The position numbers were made by a program, and so were the translations under genes. A stretch of 64,000 bases of DNA from Bellilinea sp034411135 (GTDB lineage: Bacteria > Chloroflexota > Anaerolineae > Anaerolineales > Anaerolineaceae), in NCBI GenBank assembly GCA_034411135.1, contig DAOUMN010000003.1:124001-188000 (forward strand), given 5' to 3'. The notes under the pieces are model-generated. The model did not search any database, was not told the DNA's origin, and was given only the letters and a program-made list of their open reading frames with translations. Of the stretch, positions 51,565-59,674 are shown in pieces (the first letter of the stretch is position 1; every line of letters begins with the position of its first letter).

Positions 51565-52041
51565 TTACCCGCCAGAGTGGGCGCGTTGCAGCGCGGCGAT
51601 GTCGATCTTGCGCATTTGCAGCATGGCGCGGGTGGCGCGCGCAGCTTTTTGCGGGTCGGGGTCGTTGATCAGCTCAAAGAGCGCGTCCGGGACGATTTGC
51701 CAGGTGACCCCAAAGCGGTCAATCAGCCAGCCGCACATCTGCTCCTGGCCGCCATCGCTCAGCCGTTCCCACAGCCGGTCGACTTCCACCTGGCTCTGAC
51801 AGTGAACGAAGAGCGAGATCGCCTGCGAGAATTGGAACACAGGACCGCCGTTCAGGGCGATGAATTCCTGCCCAGCCAGTTGGAAGGTGATGGTCATCAC
51901 CCCGCCCGGCTCGCCGGGTCCTTCTGTGCCATAACGGGTGACCGCAAGAATTTTAGAATCGTCGAACAGCGAAAGATAGAATTCGATGGCTTGTTCAGCG
52001 TTGTTGTCGAACCAAAGGAAGGGGGTAATTTTCTGTGCCAT
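51565..52041 (-). CDS. VOC family protein (PhnB-like)
   Basis: About 158 residues from the ATG at 52041; the longer frame adds an unlike-family N-terminus. AQKITPFLWFDNNAEQAIEF at the start, QEFIALNGGPVFQFSQAISL and GWLIDRFGVTWQIVPDAL fit the PhnB/3-demethylubiquinone-methyltransferase-like branch (PF06983) of the vicinal oxygen chelate superfamily. The substrate is unknown. It stands alone, divergent from the iron alcohol dehydrogenase. Confidence 0.88.
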   Translation of the reverse strand: MAQKITPFLWFDNNAEQAIEFYLSLFDDSKILAVTRYGTEGPGEPGGVMTITFQLAGQEFIALNGGPVFQFSQAISLFVHCQSQVEVDRLWERLSDGGQEQMCGWLIDRFGVTWQIVPDALFELINDPDPQKAARATRAMLQMRKIDIAALQRAHSGG

Positions 52042-52136
52042 TTCAACCTCTCCTCGCCATCCAGGATAGCCGGATGGACGGGCTTTGAAAAAAGCCGGAT
52101 GCGCTGGAATCGACCGCCAAATGTGCAACTGACGGG

Positions 52137-52164
52137 GTTAAAACCGCATGTTTTAACGTATAAT
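52137..52164 (+). promoter_or_regulatory. operator palindrome and -10 box upstream of the iron alcohol dehydrogenase
   Basis: GTTAAAAC (52137-52144) and GTTTTAAC (52150-52157) form a perfect inverted repeat with a CGCAT centre, directly followed by TATAAT (52159-52164). The palindrome covers the -35 region, where no good TTGACA is seen, so activation or repression at this site is likely. Confidence 0.5.
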
Positions 52165-52399
52165 TAGGCTACATTTTACTACTCGATGCAAGGCTTTTAT
52201 GGGTTGCTTTTGTTCCATGAATTCTTATTTATCACGGGTGTAAGCAGCAAATTCTACGCCGCGCAGGCAAGAAGTCTTTACCAATAATCGGATGTTTTTT
52301 TGGCTGTTCTTGCTGGCTGGCTGACCCATTCGCAATACCTCTGCCCCTTTCGAAAAAAAGCCCAGGTGCGACATCTTACCCCCTTCGAGGAGAAACCCG
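52165..52399 (+). other. long leader region upstream of the iron alcohol dehydrogenase
   Basis: About 235 bases without a convincing gene. A ten-codon reading frame (ATG 52292, stop 52322-52324; MFFWLFLLAG) is present, and GAGGAGAAA (52389-52397) is the dehydrogenase ribosome site. No known riboswitch pattern was recognised. Confidence 0.4.
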
Positions 52400-53608
52400 A
52401 TGGATGCCTCCATGCTGGAAGAAGCCGTAACCTACACCGCCGATCATTTGAGCGTGACCAACAGTTACCATTTTCGCGTTCCACCGACCACGCTGGTCGG
52501 GGATGGTATCGCGGTACGCATGGGCGATTACCTGGATGAACTCGACGCGTGCAAGGTATTCATCGTCACCGATAAACAAATCGTCAGCCTGGGGTTGATG
52601 GAACCCATGCTGCGCTCGCTGCGCCGCCGCCAGATCGCGTATCAAATCTTCGACGAGGTAATGCCCGATCCGACCGACGAGGTGGTGCTCAAGGGGGTCG
52701 AGGTGCTGCGCGGTTGCAGCTGCGATTCGGTGTTGACCTTTGGCGGCGGATCGGTGATCGATGCGGGCAAAGCCATGGCGGTTTTTTGCGCTAACCCAAT
52801 GGTCGCCGGGCAGGCGGTGACCAACACCAGCAAACTCCAGCCGCGCATCAAGCTGGTGGCGGTGCCTACCACCGCCGGCACCGGCTCGGAGGTGACCGAC
52901 ATCACCGTGATTACCGATGCGCGCACGCACATCAAAATACCCCACCAGCACCAGTACTTCATTCCCGACATGGCGGTGATCGACCCGACTCTCACCCTGG
53001 GCATTCCGCCCGCCATCACCGCGGCAACCGGCATGGACGTGTTGACCCACGCGGTCGAATCGTACCTGGCGCGCGGGGTGTGCACGCTGGGACAGGCGCT
53101 TTCGTACAGTGCCATCCAACTGGTGGCTGCCTATCTGCCGCTGGCGGTTGGCAATGGCAAGGATCAGTACGCGCGTCGCAAAATGGCGGAGGCTTCCTAC
53201 ATGGCGGGCATGTCCTTTTCCAACGCCGGGCTGGGGGTGTGCCATGCGATTGCCCACCAGATTGGCGCGCGCTACAAAGTGCCCCACGGGGTCGCCAACG
53301 CGCTGATCCTGCCGGAGGTGATGCACTTCAACATGCTGGTGCGCCAGGATTCACTCAAGGAGATAGCACGGGCGTTCAACTTGCGCATCGAGCATCTGGA
53401 CGGCAAAGCGGCGGCGCTGCGGGCGATCGAAGCCGTGCGCGACCTGACCGCGTCCATTGGGCTGCCCACCCGCCTGCAGCAGATCGGCGCTATCCCGGAC
53501 GATTTTCCCACGCTGGCAAACCAGGCACTGGAAGACCCGACCCTGCAAACCAACCCACGCGTGGTGGGACACAAGGACATTGTCGATATTCTGCAGCGCA
53601 GTTATTGA
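52400..53608 (+). CDS. iron-containing alcohol dehydrogenase (group III)
   Basis: A 402-residue NAD(P)-dependent dehydrogenase. The nucleotide motif is FGGGSVIDAGKAMAV (residues about 113-127), and the metal-binding region reads ATGMDVLTHAVESYLARG then HAIAHQIGARYKVPHGVANA with the conserved histidines. It oxidises or reduces short alcohols/aldehydes in the cytoplasm; the substrate is unknown. It is a single-gene unit, with a palindrome and -10 box 236 bases upstream. Confidence 0.93.
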   Translation: MDASMLEEAVTYTADHLSVTNSYHFRVPPTTLVGDGIAVRMGDYLDELDACKVFIVTDKQIVSLGLMEPMLRSLRRRQIAYQIFDEVMPDPTDEVVLKGVEVLRGCSCDSVLTFGGGSVIDAGKAMAVFCANPMVAGQAVTNTSKLQPRIKLVAVPTTAGTGSEVTDITVITDARTHIKIPHQHQYFIPDMAVIDPTLTLGIPPAITAATGMDVLTHAVESYLARGVCTLGQALSYSAIQLVAAYLPLAVGNGKDQYARRKMAEASYMAGMSFSNAGLGVCHAIAHQIGARYKVPHGVANALILPEVMHFNMLVRQDSLKEIARAFNLRIEHLDGKAAALRAIEAVRDLTASIGLPTRLQQIGAIPDDFPTLANQALEDPTLQTNPRVVGHKDIVDILQRSY

Positions 53609-53642
53609 GTTGCCTGGCTGGCAGGCGAAAGTGAAAAACGCC

Positions 53643-53661
53643 CCTCGTTTTATTTACGAGG
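53643..53661. terminator. small bidirectional hairpin
   Basis: CCTCGT (53643-53648) and ACGAGG (53656-53661) with a TTTATTT loop lie between converging genes and are followed by GTTAACTTTTC on the plus strand. A weak terminator for the dehydrogenase gene. Confidence 0.45.
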
Positions 53662-54558
53662 TTAACTTTTCTTGACGGGCGGCACAGGCTTGGAAAGCCA
53701 CACCTTTTCGGAAACGCGCACAAAACCATACGCTTCGGCTAATTTTTGCATGGCAAGGTTATCGCTGCGCGTGCCCAGGTAGGCTGCCATCGCGCCTGCC
53801 GCGCGCAGGCGCTCCAGTCCGGTGAGGACGATTGCCTTTCCAAGTCCAAGCCGCTGATAGCGCGGGTGCGTGCCGATTGGGTCGGTGTAGCTGTGCATGC
53901 GGCTCTCATCCTCGAAGCCGCACACGCAAAAGGCAGCCAATTCGCCATCCGGCGCTACAGCCAGCAAGTCCAATTCGGGCGCGTAGAGCGGGGCGCGCAT
54001 CATTGCCAGGCGCTCATCGCGGGTCATGTGGTCGCTGGCGAAGGCGGCGCGGTGCAGAGCCACCAGCTGGTCCAGCTCCACCTCGCCCCGCACCGGGCGG
54101 ATGGAAAAACCGGGCGGCAGCGTAGGGGCATCCACCGGCGAATCCAGCTGGCGGGTGTATCTCTGTGTGCGCACCGCCTGGAGTTGGAAACCGTGCTGTT
54201 CCAGTATGGCAATACGTTGCGTATTGGCAGCGCTGCAGGCATGATCCAGGCTTTCCGGCAACCCGCTGGCGGCGTTGCGCTGCTGCATTACGGAAACTCC
54301 CCAGGCAATGATCTCGCTTTCGATCTGTGCCAGGCGTGGATGAATGGGCAGTGTATCGAACCACAGGTTGTTGTAATCGTCCACGTAGGCAAATCCAACC
54401 AGGCGGCTGCCGTCGTTCCATACGCGCAGAGTCGCGCGCACATTGGGCTGGAGCATTTGCTCCTCGAAATCGACGACGGTTGAATCGGCAGCCAGCCAGT
54501 GGATCAGTTCACGCGCGGCGGTAAGCCCGGTTTCGCTGTTGATCAGGGTTGACGACAC
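53662..54558 (-). CDS. two-domain GNAT N-acetyltransferase
   Basis: A 298-residue protein with a degenerate N-terminal GNAT half (residues about 1-140) and a functional-looking C-terminal half with acetyl-CoA loop HPRYQRLGLGKAIVLTGLER near residues 230-250, followed by GTRSDNLAMQKLAEAYGF. The acceptor is unknown. It ends against the terminator hairpin of the dehydrogenase. Confidence 0.88.
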   Translation of the reverse strand: MSSTLINSETGLTAARELIHWLAADSTVVDFEEQMLQPNVRATLRVWNDGSRLVGFAYVDDYNNLWFDTLPIHPRLAQIESEIIAWGVSVMQQRNAASGLPESLDHACSAANTQRIAILEQHGFQLQAVRTQRYTRQLDSPVDAPTLPPGFSIRPVRGEVELDQLVALHRAAFASDHMTRDERLAMMRAPLYAPELDLLAVAPDGELAAFCVCGFEDESRMHSYTDPIGTHPRYQRLGLGKAIVLTGLERLRAAGAMAAYLGTRSDNLAMQKLAEAYGFVRVSEKVWLSKPVPPVKKS

Positions 54559-54686
54559 GGCAATAACTCCGCTTGGGGAAAGAAAAATGGTACGAATCCA
54601 TCATAAAGCTCGTGCAGTGAAACAGCGGGGCAAAGAAAAGGTTTTTTCCTGCTCCAAGAATCGAAAACCGATGTCGTTTTCTCTGC

Positions 54687-55817
54687 TCACGGCGCGTTTT
54701 TTGAGGCTGACTGGTGGGTATCTTCCTGCACGACCGCCTGGCGGAAGAGCGGCTGCAGCGCGGCGAAGAAGCGGGCAAACTCGCCCAGCAAGCGCCGCAA
54801 GGGCAGCCGTCCCTTGACCGGGTCGAGGTGCGCAAAGCCCATTTCGGTGAATTGCACGCCCGCTTTGCCTGCCAGCGCAGCGACCAGGCGGCGCGACTCG
54901 CCGACCGGGATGAGCTGGTCGCCGCGGTCATGTAGCAGGACGATCACCGGTGCGCGCAGCTCGTCCAGGTAGTTGAGCGGGGAGAGCGCCTCCAGCCGCG
55001 CCTGCAGTTCCGCTGGCAGGCGGCGCAACGCGTTTTCGGCGTCCGCCGCGTCCGCGGTGTCTAGCACGCGCTTCACCGCCTGAGCATCCGGCGAAAGCCC
55101 AGTTGCCGGGTCGAGCGGCTCGCCCGGCGGGAGGTATGCGGCGCGCAGCCGCGCGGCTTCGGCGGGCGGAAGTCCGGCGGTCAGTGAGTGGATGAACACC
55201 CGGCGGGTGAGCTGGTCCACCTGCCAGGCGGCGCGTTCTTCCCCGTTGGCAATACTGGCGCTGGCAATGTCACGCGCCAGTGTCCACATCGAGGAAAAGG
55301 GCGCGTATGCGCTGAGGAATGCTACCCGCTCGCGGATGAGCGGGTGGGCAGCCGCCATCAACGCGAAGGCGCCGCCCACGCAGGTGCCCAGCAAACCGCT
55401 GCGCGCCGCATCCACGTAGGGCTGCGCAATGAACCAGTCGTATGCCAGGGCAATGTTCTCGATGTCATCCGGGTCGAGGCGGAAATCGCGCATTGACGGT
55501 GACCAGTACAGCAGGGCGGCAAAGCCAGCCCGGGCAAGCGCCCTACCCAGCACCGGCACCTGTGGATGATCGACCTCAAAGGGTACCACGCCCAGGCAGA
55601 CCAGGATGCCGGGGTGGGGTCCGCTGCCCGGCGGGCGGTACACCTCGCCTTGTGCCGTGCCGCTGCGGGTTGGGTAGCGCACTGTTTCGACCCGCGGGAC
55701 GGGGGTGACCCAATCCACCGGGCGGGAGGGGATCATGGGGAAGACCTTGAGAAAAAAGACCACCGTGCGGAAGAAGGCGCTCACGGATTGGCTGGCGCGG
55801 CTGAACAGGGTTGGCAT
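54687..55817 (-). CDS. dienelactone hydrolase-like alpha/beta hydrolase
   Basis: A 376-residue alpha/beta hydrolase. The nucleophile elbow is GTCVGGA with Cys146 in place of Ser, as in dienelactone hydrolases. The remaining triad is likely Asp in HDRGDQLIP and His in FAHLDPV. The N-terminal 27 residues are hydrophobic (VSAFFRTVVFFLKVF) and may tether it to the membrane. The lid is unusually Ala/Arg-rich. Substrate unknown. Confidence 0.83.
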   Translation of the reverse strand: MPTLFSRASQSVSAFFRTVVFFLKVFPMIPSRPVDWVTPVPRVETVRYPTRSGTAQGEVYRPPGSGPHPGILVCLGVVPFEVDHPQVPVLGRALARAGFAALLYWSPSMRDFRLDPDDIENIALAYDWFIAQPYVDAARSGLLGTCVGGAFALMAAAHPLIRERVAFLSAYAPFSSMWTLARDIASASIANGEERAAWQVDQLTRRVFIHSLTAGLPPAEAARLRAAYLPPGEPLDPATGLSPDAQAVKRVLDTADAADAENALRRLPAELQARLEALSPLNYLDELRAPVIVLLHDRGDQLIPVGESRRLVAALAGKAGVQFTEMGFAHLDPVKGRLPLRRLLGEFARFFAALQPLFRQAVVQEDTHQSASKNAP

Positions 55818-55913
55818 GACGGGCTATCCTTGGCTTGGGTGGGGGCTAAACCGGAAGACAGGCTGGTTATACCAGACAAACCCGGATTCGGGGGAGGTGG
55901 TTTGGCGCCGGTG

Positions 55914-56387
55914 TTACAGATCGTTTACGCGGCGCAGTTCAATCAGTCGCTGGCGCTGCCAATTGCGTTCGGCAGCCAACGCCGCCGCAGCGTCTTCTGC
56001 GGCGCTGGCGCGGTGAATTGCCTGCAAGGCGTAGCGAGCCGCTGCGATGGCATGCGCCGCCACATGCGCGGCAGCTACCGCCTGACCTGCGGCGCGGGCG
56101 GCGGAACGAGCCGGGTTATCTTCGCCGGTTTGGCGGGCAGCGGCATGGGCTGCCAGCGCCGCCTGGCGGATGACACGCATGCGGAATACGCCGCTGTCGA
56201 TCCAGTCCTGCAGGGTTTGCAGCGCCTGGCGCGGGCGCGGGTCGTGCGGGTACGCGGCTTCAAAATACGGCAAGACCCGCGCGGCGCATTCCATGCCCCA
56301 AACAGCCAGTGTTTGATGAGCGGTGCTGGCAGCCAGTTCGTCGATGAGCCCGTCGGACTGGTTGAGCGAGAAGTGCGGTTTGTGCAT
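55914..56387 (-). CDS. putative immunity protein (Imm5-like)
   Basis: About 157 residues from the ATG at 56387. The Ala/His-rich helical core with RPRQALQTLQDWIDSG, RQAALAAHAAARQTGE and AAHVAAHAIAAARYALQAIH matches a family annotated as putative immunity protein, Imm5-like. No cognate toxin is visible nearby, so it may be an orphan immunity gene. It follows the small membrane protein gene after 15 bases in a three-gene unit with a RibD/DHFR-like gene. Confidence 0.65.
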   Translation of the reverse strand: MHKPHFSLNQSDGLIDELAASTAHQTLAVWGMECAARVLPYFEAAYPHDPRPRQALQTLQDWIDSGVFRMRVIRQAALAAHAAARQTGEDNPARSAARAAGQAVAAAHVAAHAIAAARYALQAIHRASAAEDAAAALAAERNWQRQRLIELRRVNDL

Positions 56388-56402
56388 GGCAGCGGGCAAC
56401 GT

Positions 56403-56756
56403 CTAGTACCAGACCACGCCAGATAGATTGAAGTACGCCACTATGAATAGGTATACCTGAAGAGAGTAGCCCGCGATTGCCAGCAGCGCGCCGCCGGCGT
56501 AGGCGGCGAAGCCGCCCAGCCGGGAAGGCAGGCGCCGGATGAGCAGCCCTGCAGCAAAGCCCGCCGCGCAACCAGTCAGCAGGCTGCCCAGGTACCAGGC
56601 TGCCAGCCCGGGCACGCCGAACACCTCACTCCGAAAGGCTTGCGCATGAACCAGAGCAATTATCAATGCAGTAACCGTCCCGGCAAGGGTGGCTTTGCGG
56701 GTCACCACTGAATGCGGGGCAGCCATGGATGGATTTCTCCAAACCTGATCGTTCAT
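56403..56756 (-). CDS. small membrane protein of unknown function
   Basis: A 117-residue protein with three hydrophobic segments (about residues 24-42, 50-70, 85-110). It has small-residue-rich helices (GSLLTGCAAGFAAGLLI) and no recognised motif. Its ATG overlaps the DHFR-like stop (ATGA), so it is co-translated with that gene and precedes the Imm5-like gene. Confidence 0.7.
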   Translation of the reverse strand: MNDQVWRNPSMAAPHSVVTRKATLAGTVTALIIALVHAQAFRSEVFGVPGLAAWYLGSLLTGCAAGFAAGLLIRRLPSRLGGFAAYAGGALLAIAGYSLQVYLFIVAYFNLSGVVWY

Positions 56757-57337
56757 GATTCAGCCCTCCGGTAGCGCATATAAACCACGCCGGTGGGCAG
56801 CGGCTTGACTTCCACCAGGGTCAAATTAAGGCGTTTCCCGTCCGGGAAGAGGCGCTTACCGCTGCCCAGCACCAGTGGATAGACGTGCAGACGGTACTCG
56901 TCCACCAGGTCGTGCTGCACCAGCGTTTGCAGCAACACGCTGCTGCCATCACTGAGGATGTGCTTGCCGGGCTGTGCCTTGAGCTGGCGCACGCTCTCGA
57001 CCACATTTTCACGGATGAGGGTCGAGTTGCGCCAGGCGGCGGCAGAGGTCAGCGTGGTAGAGACCACATACTTTCGGAGGGCGTTGAGCGCATCCGCGAA
57101 CGGGTCGCCTGCCATGCTTTCGAACGCACCGCCGTGGATCTGCCAGGTCTTTCTGCCGAGCAGCAGCGCGTCTGCCTGGGACATGGTCTGGTCGAAATGC
57201 AGCCCGATGTCGTCGTGCCAGTAAGGGAGTGTCCAGCCGCCGTGAGAAAAACCGCCCTCGGTGTCCTCGTCCGCGCCGCCGGGCGCCTGAATCACACCGT
57301 CCAGGGTGATAAATTCCGCTGCGATCAATTCTCGCAT
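56753..57337 (-). CDS. dihydrofolate reductase/RibD C-terminal-like family protein
   Basis: About 194 residues from the ATG at 57337, preceded by AAAGGAGGAAA. FITLDGVIQAPGGADED near the N-terminus, LLLGRKTWQIH and GKHILSDGSSVLLQTLVQHD follow the pattern of stand-alone RibD_C (PF01872) reductases of the DHFR fold, which bind NADPH. The substrate is unknown; many members are not riboflavin enzymes. First gene of a three-gene minus-strand unit. Confidence 0.88.
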   Translation of the reverse strand: MRELIAAEFITLDGVIQAPGGADEDTEGGFSHGGWTLPYWHDDIGLHFDQTMSQADALLLGRKTWQIHGGAFESMAGDPFADALNALRKYVVSTTLTSAAAWRNSTLIRENVVESVRQLKAQPGKHILSDGSSVLLQTLVQHDLVDEYRLHVYPLVLGSGKRLFPDGKRLNLTLVEVKPLPTGVVYMRYRRAES

Positions 57338-57655
57338 GGGTTTCCTCCTTTTCCAAAACCGGTCAACAGAACAGTGCTCCATGCCAGGCTGCAGCGGCAG
57401 TTGGGTTGGGGGGTGCAGCCGGGAAAGGGGAGTATATTTTGATTATATCAATCCATATTGTCGATACCAGATGTTTGTTGCGACCTGAGGCGCGGGATTG
57501 GTGCCAGTCAGTGTGGATGGGAGAACGGTTGAGATAATCACCAAGCGCCTGCCGACAGCCGGGGTGAGCGATGCACCAGCCGGGGGCAACCCCGATGCAT
57601 CGATACACCGCGGGAGTGGTGGTGTGGGAATGGCAGCGGGAGGAACAGGCGCTGT
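57338..57655. other. intergenic region without convincing gene
   Basis: No gene supported. An AT-rich patch at 57435-57470 (TTTTGATTATATCAATCC) probably holds the promoter of the minus-strand unit. Short frames on both strands lack protein-like composition. Confidence 0.5.
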
Positions 57656-57862
57656 TTAGCCGCGCCCAGAACGAACCGAGTTCGAAAATAACCGGTTGCG
57701 AAGTTTTTCGGCATCGGTCTCGCTGTCGCGATAAAATTGAGCTTCCAATTCCCCCAATTCAGGCGGACGCTGGACGGAAACGGGTGATCTTTTGAACACA
57801 TTCCTTATCCAAAGGACGACACGTTCAACCAGTCCCTTGACGACCGTTTTTTCCCTGTTCAT
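57656..57862 (-). CDS. short hypothetical protein
   Basis: About 67 residues from the ATG at 57862 with AAGG upstream. The sequence is basic at the N-terminus (VERVVLWIRNVFKRS) and charged afterwards (ELGELEAQFYRDSETDAEKL). Composition is protein-like but no family is recognised and it is isolated, so the call is tentative. Confidence 0.35.
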   Translation of the reverse strand: MNREKTVVKGLVERVVLWIRNVFKRSPVSVQRPPELGELEAQFYRDSETDAEKLRNRLFSNSVRSGRG

Positions 57863-58111
57863 ACCTGTACCTTGCCTTTCCCTATCGAGCAGTTCCAGCC
57901 AACCTATAATCCCGTGCAGTGACAAATAGTCTCTTATTGATTATACAAATCGACCGGCTGTTTTTTGTTAATGCCGAGTTAAGGATGCCTCAGGCTGCCC
58001 TAATTGCGTTGCTGGTCAAGTGACTTGCCCGGCAGATTTTTGCAGCCGTCTGGCATACGTTTGAAAAACGCCGGGTTTAGTAAAAATCAATAAACAATAT
58101 ATAAAATAATA

Positions 58112-58140
58112 TTGACATTTAGAATAATTTGTTTTACTAT
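58112..58140 (+). promoter_or_regulatory. promoter of the second membrane protein/HTH module
   Basis: TTGACA (58112-58117), 17 bases, TACTAT (58135-58140). It lies in a strongly AT-rich stretch (57940-58170), 38 bases upstream of the ATG. The GTAAAG palindrome of the other module is not present here. Confidence 0.7.
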
Positions 58141-58177
58141 ATGTCTATATGTTTCAACAATTCAAGGAGTTTCAAAA

Positions 58178-58675
58178 ATGTCTTACCAGGAAAAAAGAAC
58201 GATCGTCGGAATTCTCTCCGGCATTGCCATCCTCACAGCCTACTGCGTGTATGCTTTCAATCGCTATGCATCGGGTGCGATTGCCCCGGGAGATCTGAAA
58301 TTTTGGGCAACCACCATGCTGACCTTCATCGGCATTGGCATTGTGGTCACCATCGTCATTCAAATCGTTTTTCACATCCTCTTGTCGATCTCCATCGCGG
58401 TGACCAAATCCATCCGCAACGAATCGGTGGACGACAAGGAGATTGAAAAAACCATCAACGCGGAAATGGTCGAGGACGAACGTGACCGGCTGATCGACCT
58501 GAAATCCAACCGGGTTGGCTTTATTTTCGCCGGGATTGGCTTTGTGGCTGCCCTGCTCGCGCTGGTATTCGATTATTCCCCGGTGGTCATGCTCAATATC
58601 CTCTTCATTTCTTTTAGCGTTGGGTCGATCTTTGAAGGCTTTGCCCAGTTGTACTTCTACCGCAGGGGGTCCTGA
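58178..58675 (+). CDS. DUF2178-like membrane protein (second module)
   Basis: A 165-residue protein from the ATG at 58178 with AAGGAG nine bases upstream; a TTG start at 58112 is ruled out because it lies in the promoter. Four hydrophobic segments (about 11-30, 45-75, 116-134, 136-152) surround a charged loop EDERDRLIDLKSNRVGFIF that matches the DER...GF loop of the protein at 50742. TGA is followed after one base by the HTH start. Confidence 0.8.
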   Translation: MSYQEKRTIVGILSGIAILTAYCVYAFNRYASGAIAPGDLKFWATTMLTFIGIGIVVTIVIQIVFHILLSISIAVTKSIRNESVDDKEIEKTINAEMVEDERDRLIDLKSNRVGFIFAGIGFVAALLALVFDYSPVVMLNILFISFSVGSIFEGFAQLYFYRRGS

Positions 58676-58676
58676 C

Positions 58677-58901
58677 ATGGCGAAAAAATACACCATCACC
58701 AACCAGATCCGCAAATTGCGTTTCTTTGCCAACGAAATGACCCAGCAGGAACTGGCGGAAAAAGCTGGCGTTTCCCGCCAGACGATCATCGCCATCGAAG
58801 CTGGTAAGTATTCCCCCTCGCTGGAGCTGGCGTTCCGCATCGCCGACGTGTTCGGCGTAGCCATTGGCGAAGTGTTTGCCTGTGAAGTGAAAGAGGATTG
58901 A
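58677..58901 (+). CDS. XRE-family small HTH regulator (second module)
   Basis: A 74-residue regulator with TQQELAEKAGVSRQTIIAIE and GKYSPSLELAFRIADVFGV, clearly homologous to the regulator at 51199. Here it follows the membrane protein gene rather than preceding it. Co-transcribed from the promoter at 58112. Confidence 0.93.
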   Translation: MAKKYTITNQIRKLRFFANEMTQQELAEKAGVSRQTIIAIEAGKYSPSLELAFRIADVFGVAIGEVFACEVKED

Positions 58902-58905
58902 CCGC

Positions 58906-59049
58906 ATGAAAGCCGCGATCCACGGCAAAAGCCAATCTGTGGATGCGCCGCTGTTGCGCCCCGTCCGCCCTGATGTGCCGGTGGGCGGGGCGCTTGTTCA
59001 CCTGCACATCGCTAAACGCCCATCGATAGGTTTCAGGCACGCGGTGTGA
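58906..59049 (+). CDS. possible 47-residue peptide downstream of the HTH gene
   Basis: ATG 58906 follows the HTH stop by four bases and uses the GAGGA inside the previous gene end. The product (MKAAIHGKSQSVDAPLLRP...) has no recognised motif. It could be a third operon member or chance. Confidence 0.25.
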   Translation: MKAAIHGKSQSVDAPLLRPVRPDVPVGGALVHLHIAKRPSIGFRHAV

Positions 59050-59085
59050 TGCAGGTGTCGCCTGCTTTGCGGTATCACTAGCCTG

Positions 59086-59529
59086 TCAGGGTGTGCCTTT
59101 TCGCAAGTCTTCGCGTACCTTCATCAGGATCTTGCCCAGCCGATTTTTACCCGTCCCGTCAGCGCCGCAGCCCCAATAATAATCTTTGGTTGACTTTTCG
59201 ATAATCTCTTCCTGTCTGGTTGATAGGAGCAATTCTGTCAGCTCGGCATAGGCTTTGAATTTTGCCAGCACCGCTCTATACATTACTTCATCTTTGATCT
59301 CTTCCCAATCGGGGCGAAAGGGCATTTTCCTGCTCCGTCCAAGGTGGGCGGCTATCCCAGGCGAAGAGGCTGTCCGGATTTTTTCTCGGTAGTGACTGTC
59401 CTCGAATTTCTGTGCTTGAAAATGATGCTCGCTGGTCAACTATAACAAGCCATCCAGTTCAAACGGATGTTGGGAGAAGTTGGAAAATTCGCCGTAGGGG
59501 TCTTTGGTGGAGTAAAAAAAGATTGCCAT
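59086..59529 (-). pseudogene. NADAR (YbiA-like) family gene interrupted by in-frame TAG
   Basis: The frame starts at ATG 59529 (MAIFFYSTKDPYGEFSNFSQ) and runs to DGLL, where a TAG occurs (59440-59442). It continues in frame LTSEHHFQAQKFEDSHYREK to KILMKVREDLRKGTP. The two halves join to a 147-residue protein of normal NADAR length. In homologues this position is commonly Trp in a D-G-x-x-W-x-(T/S)-x-E-(H/Y) context, so TGG to TAG is the simplest change. NADAR proteins cleave N-glycosidic bonds of riboflavin-pathway intermediates or ADP-ribose derivatives. Confidence 0.8.
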
Positions 59530-59674
59530 GTGAAAGTTCCAATGGAAAATGGTGGTCAGTCTCTTCGCAGATGCCCGGTACGACTTCGCCCTGGTGCTGA
59601 ACGGAGCATAGTTTTCATTCTTTACCAAATGTTTCGCGGCTTTGCCGCGACCCTGGCAGGGGCACGTATCGTCT

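Noticed and set aside
58112..58177. N-terminal extension of the second DUF2178-like protein from a TTG
   Set aside because: The TTG is part of the -35 box TTGACA and the -10 would lie inside the coding sequence; the ATG at 58178 has an AAGGAG site.
15676..59442. Reassignment of TAG or TGA to a sense codon in this genome
   Set aside because: Core genes end normally with TAG (dnaE, bmpA) and TGA (dnaN, thrC, clpP), and codon use inside intact genes avoids both. Only a few genes carry internal stops.
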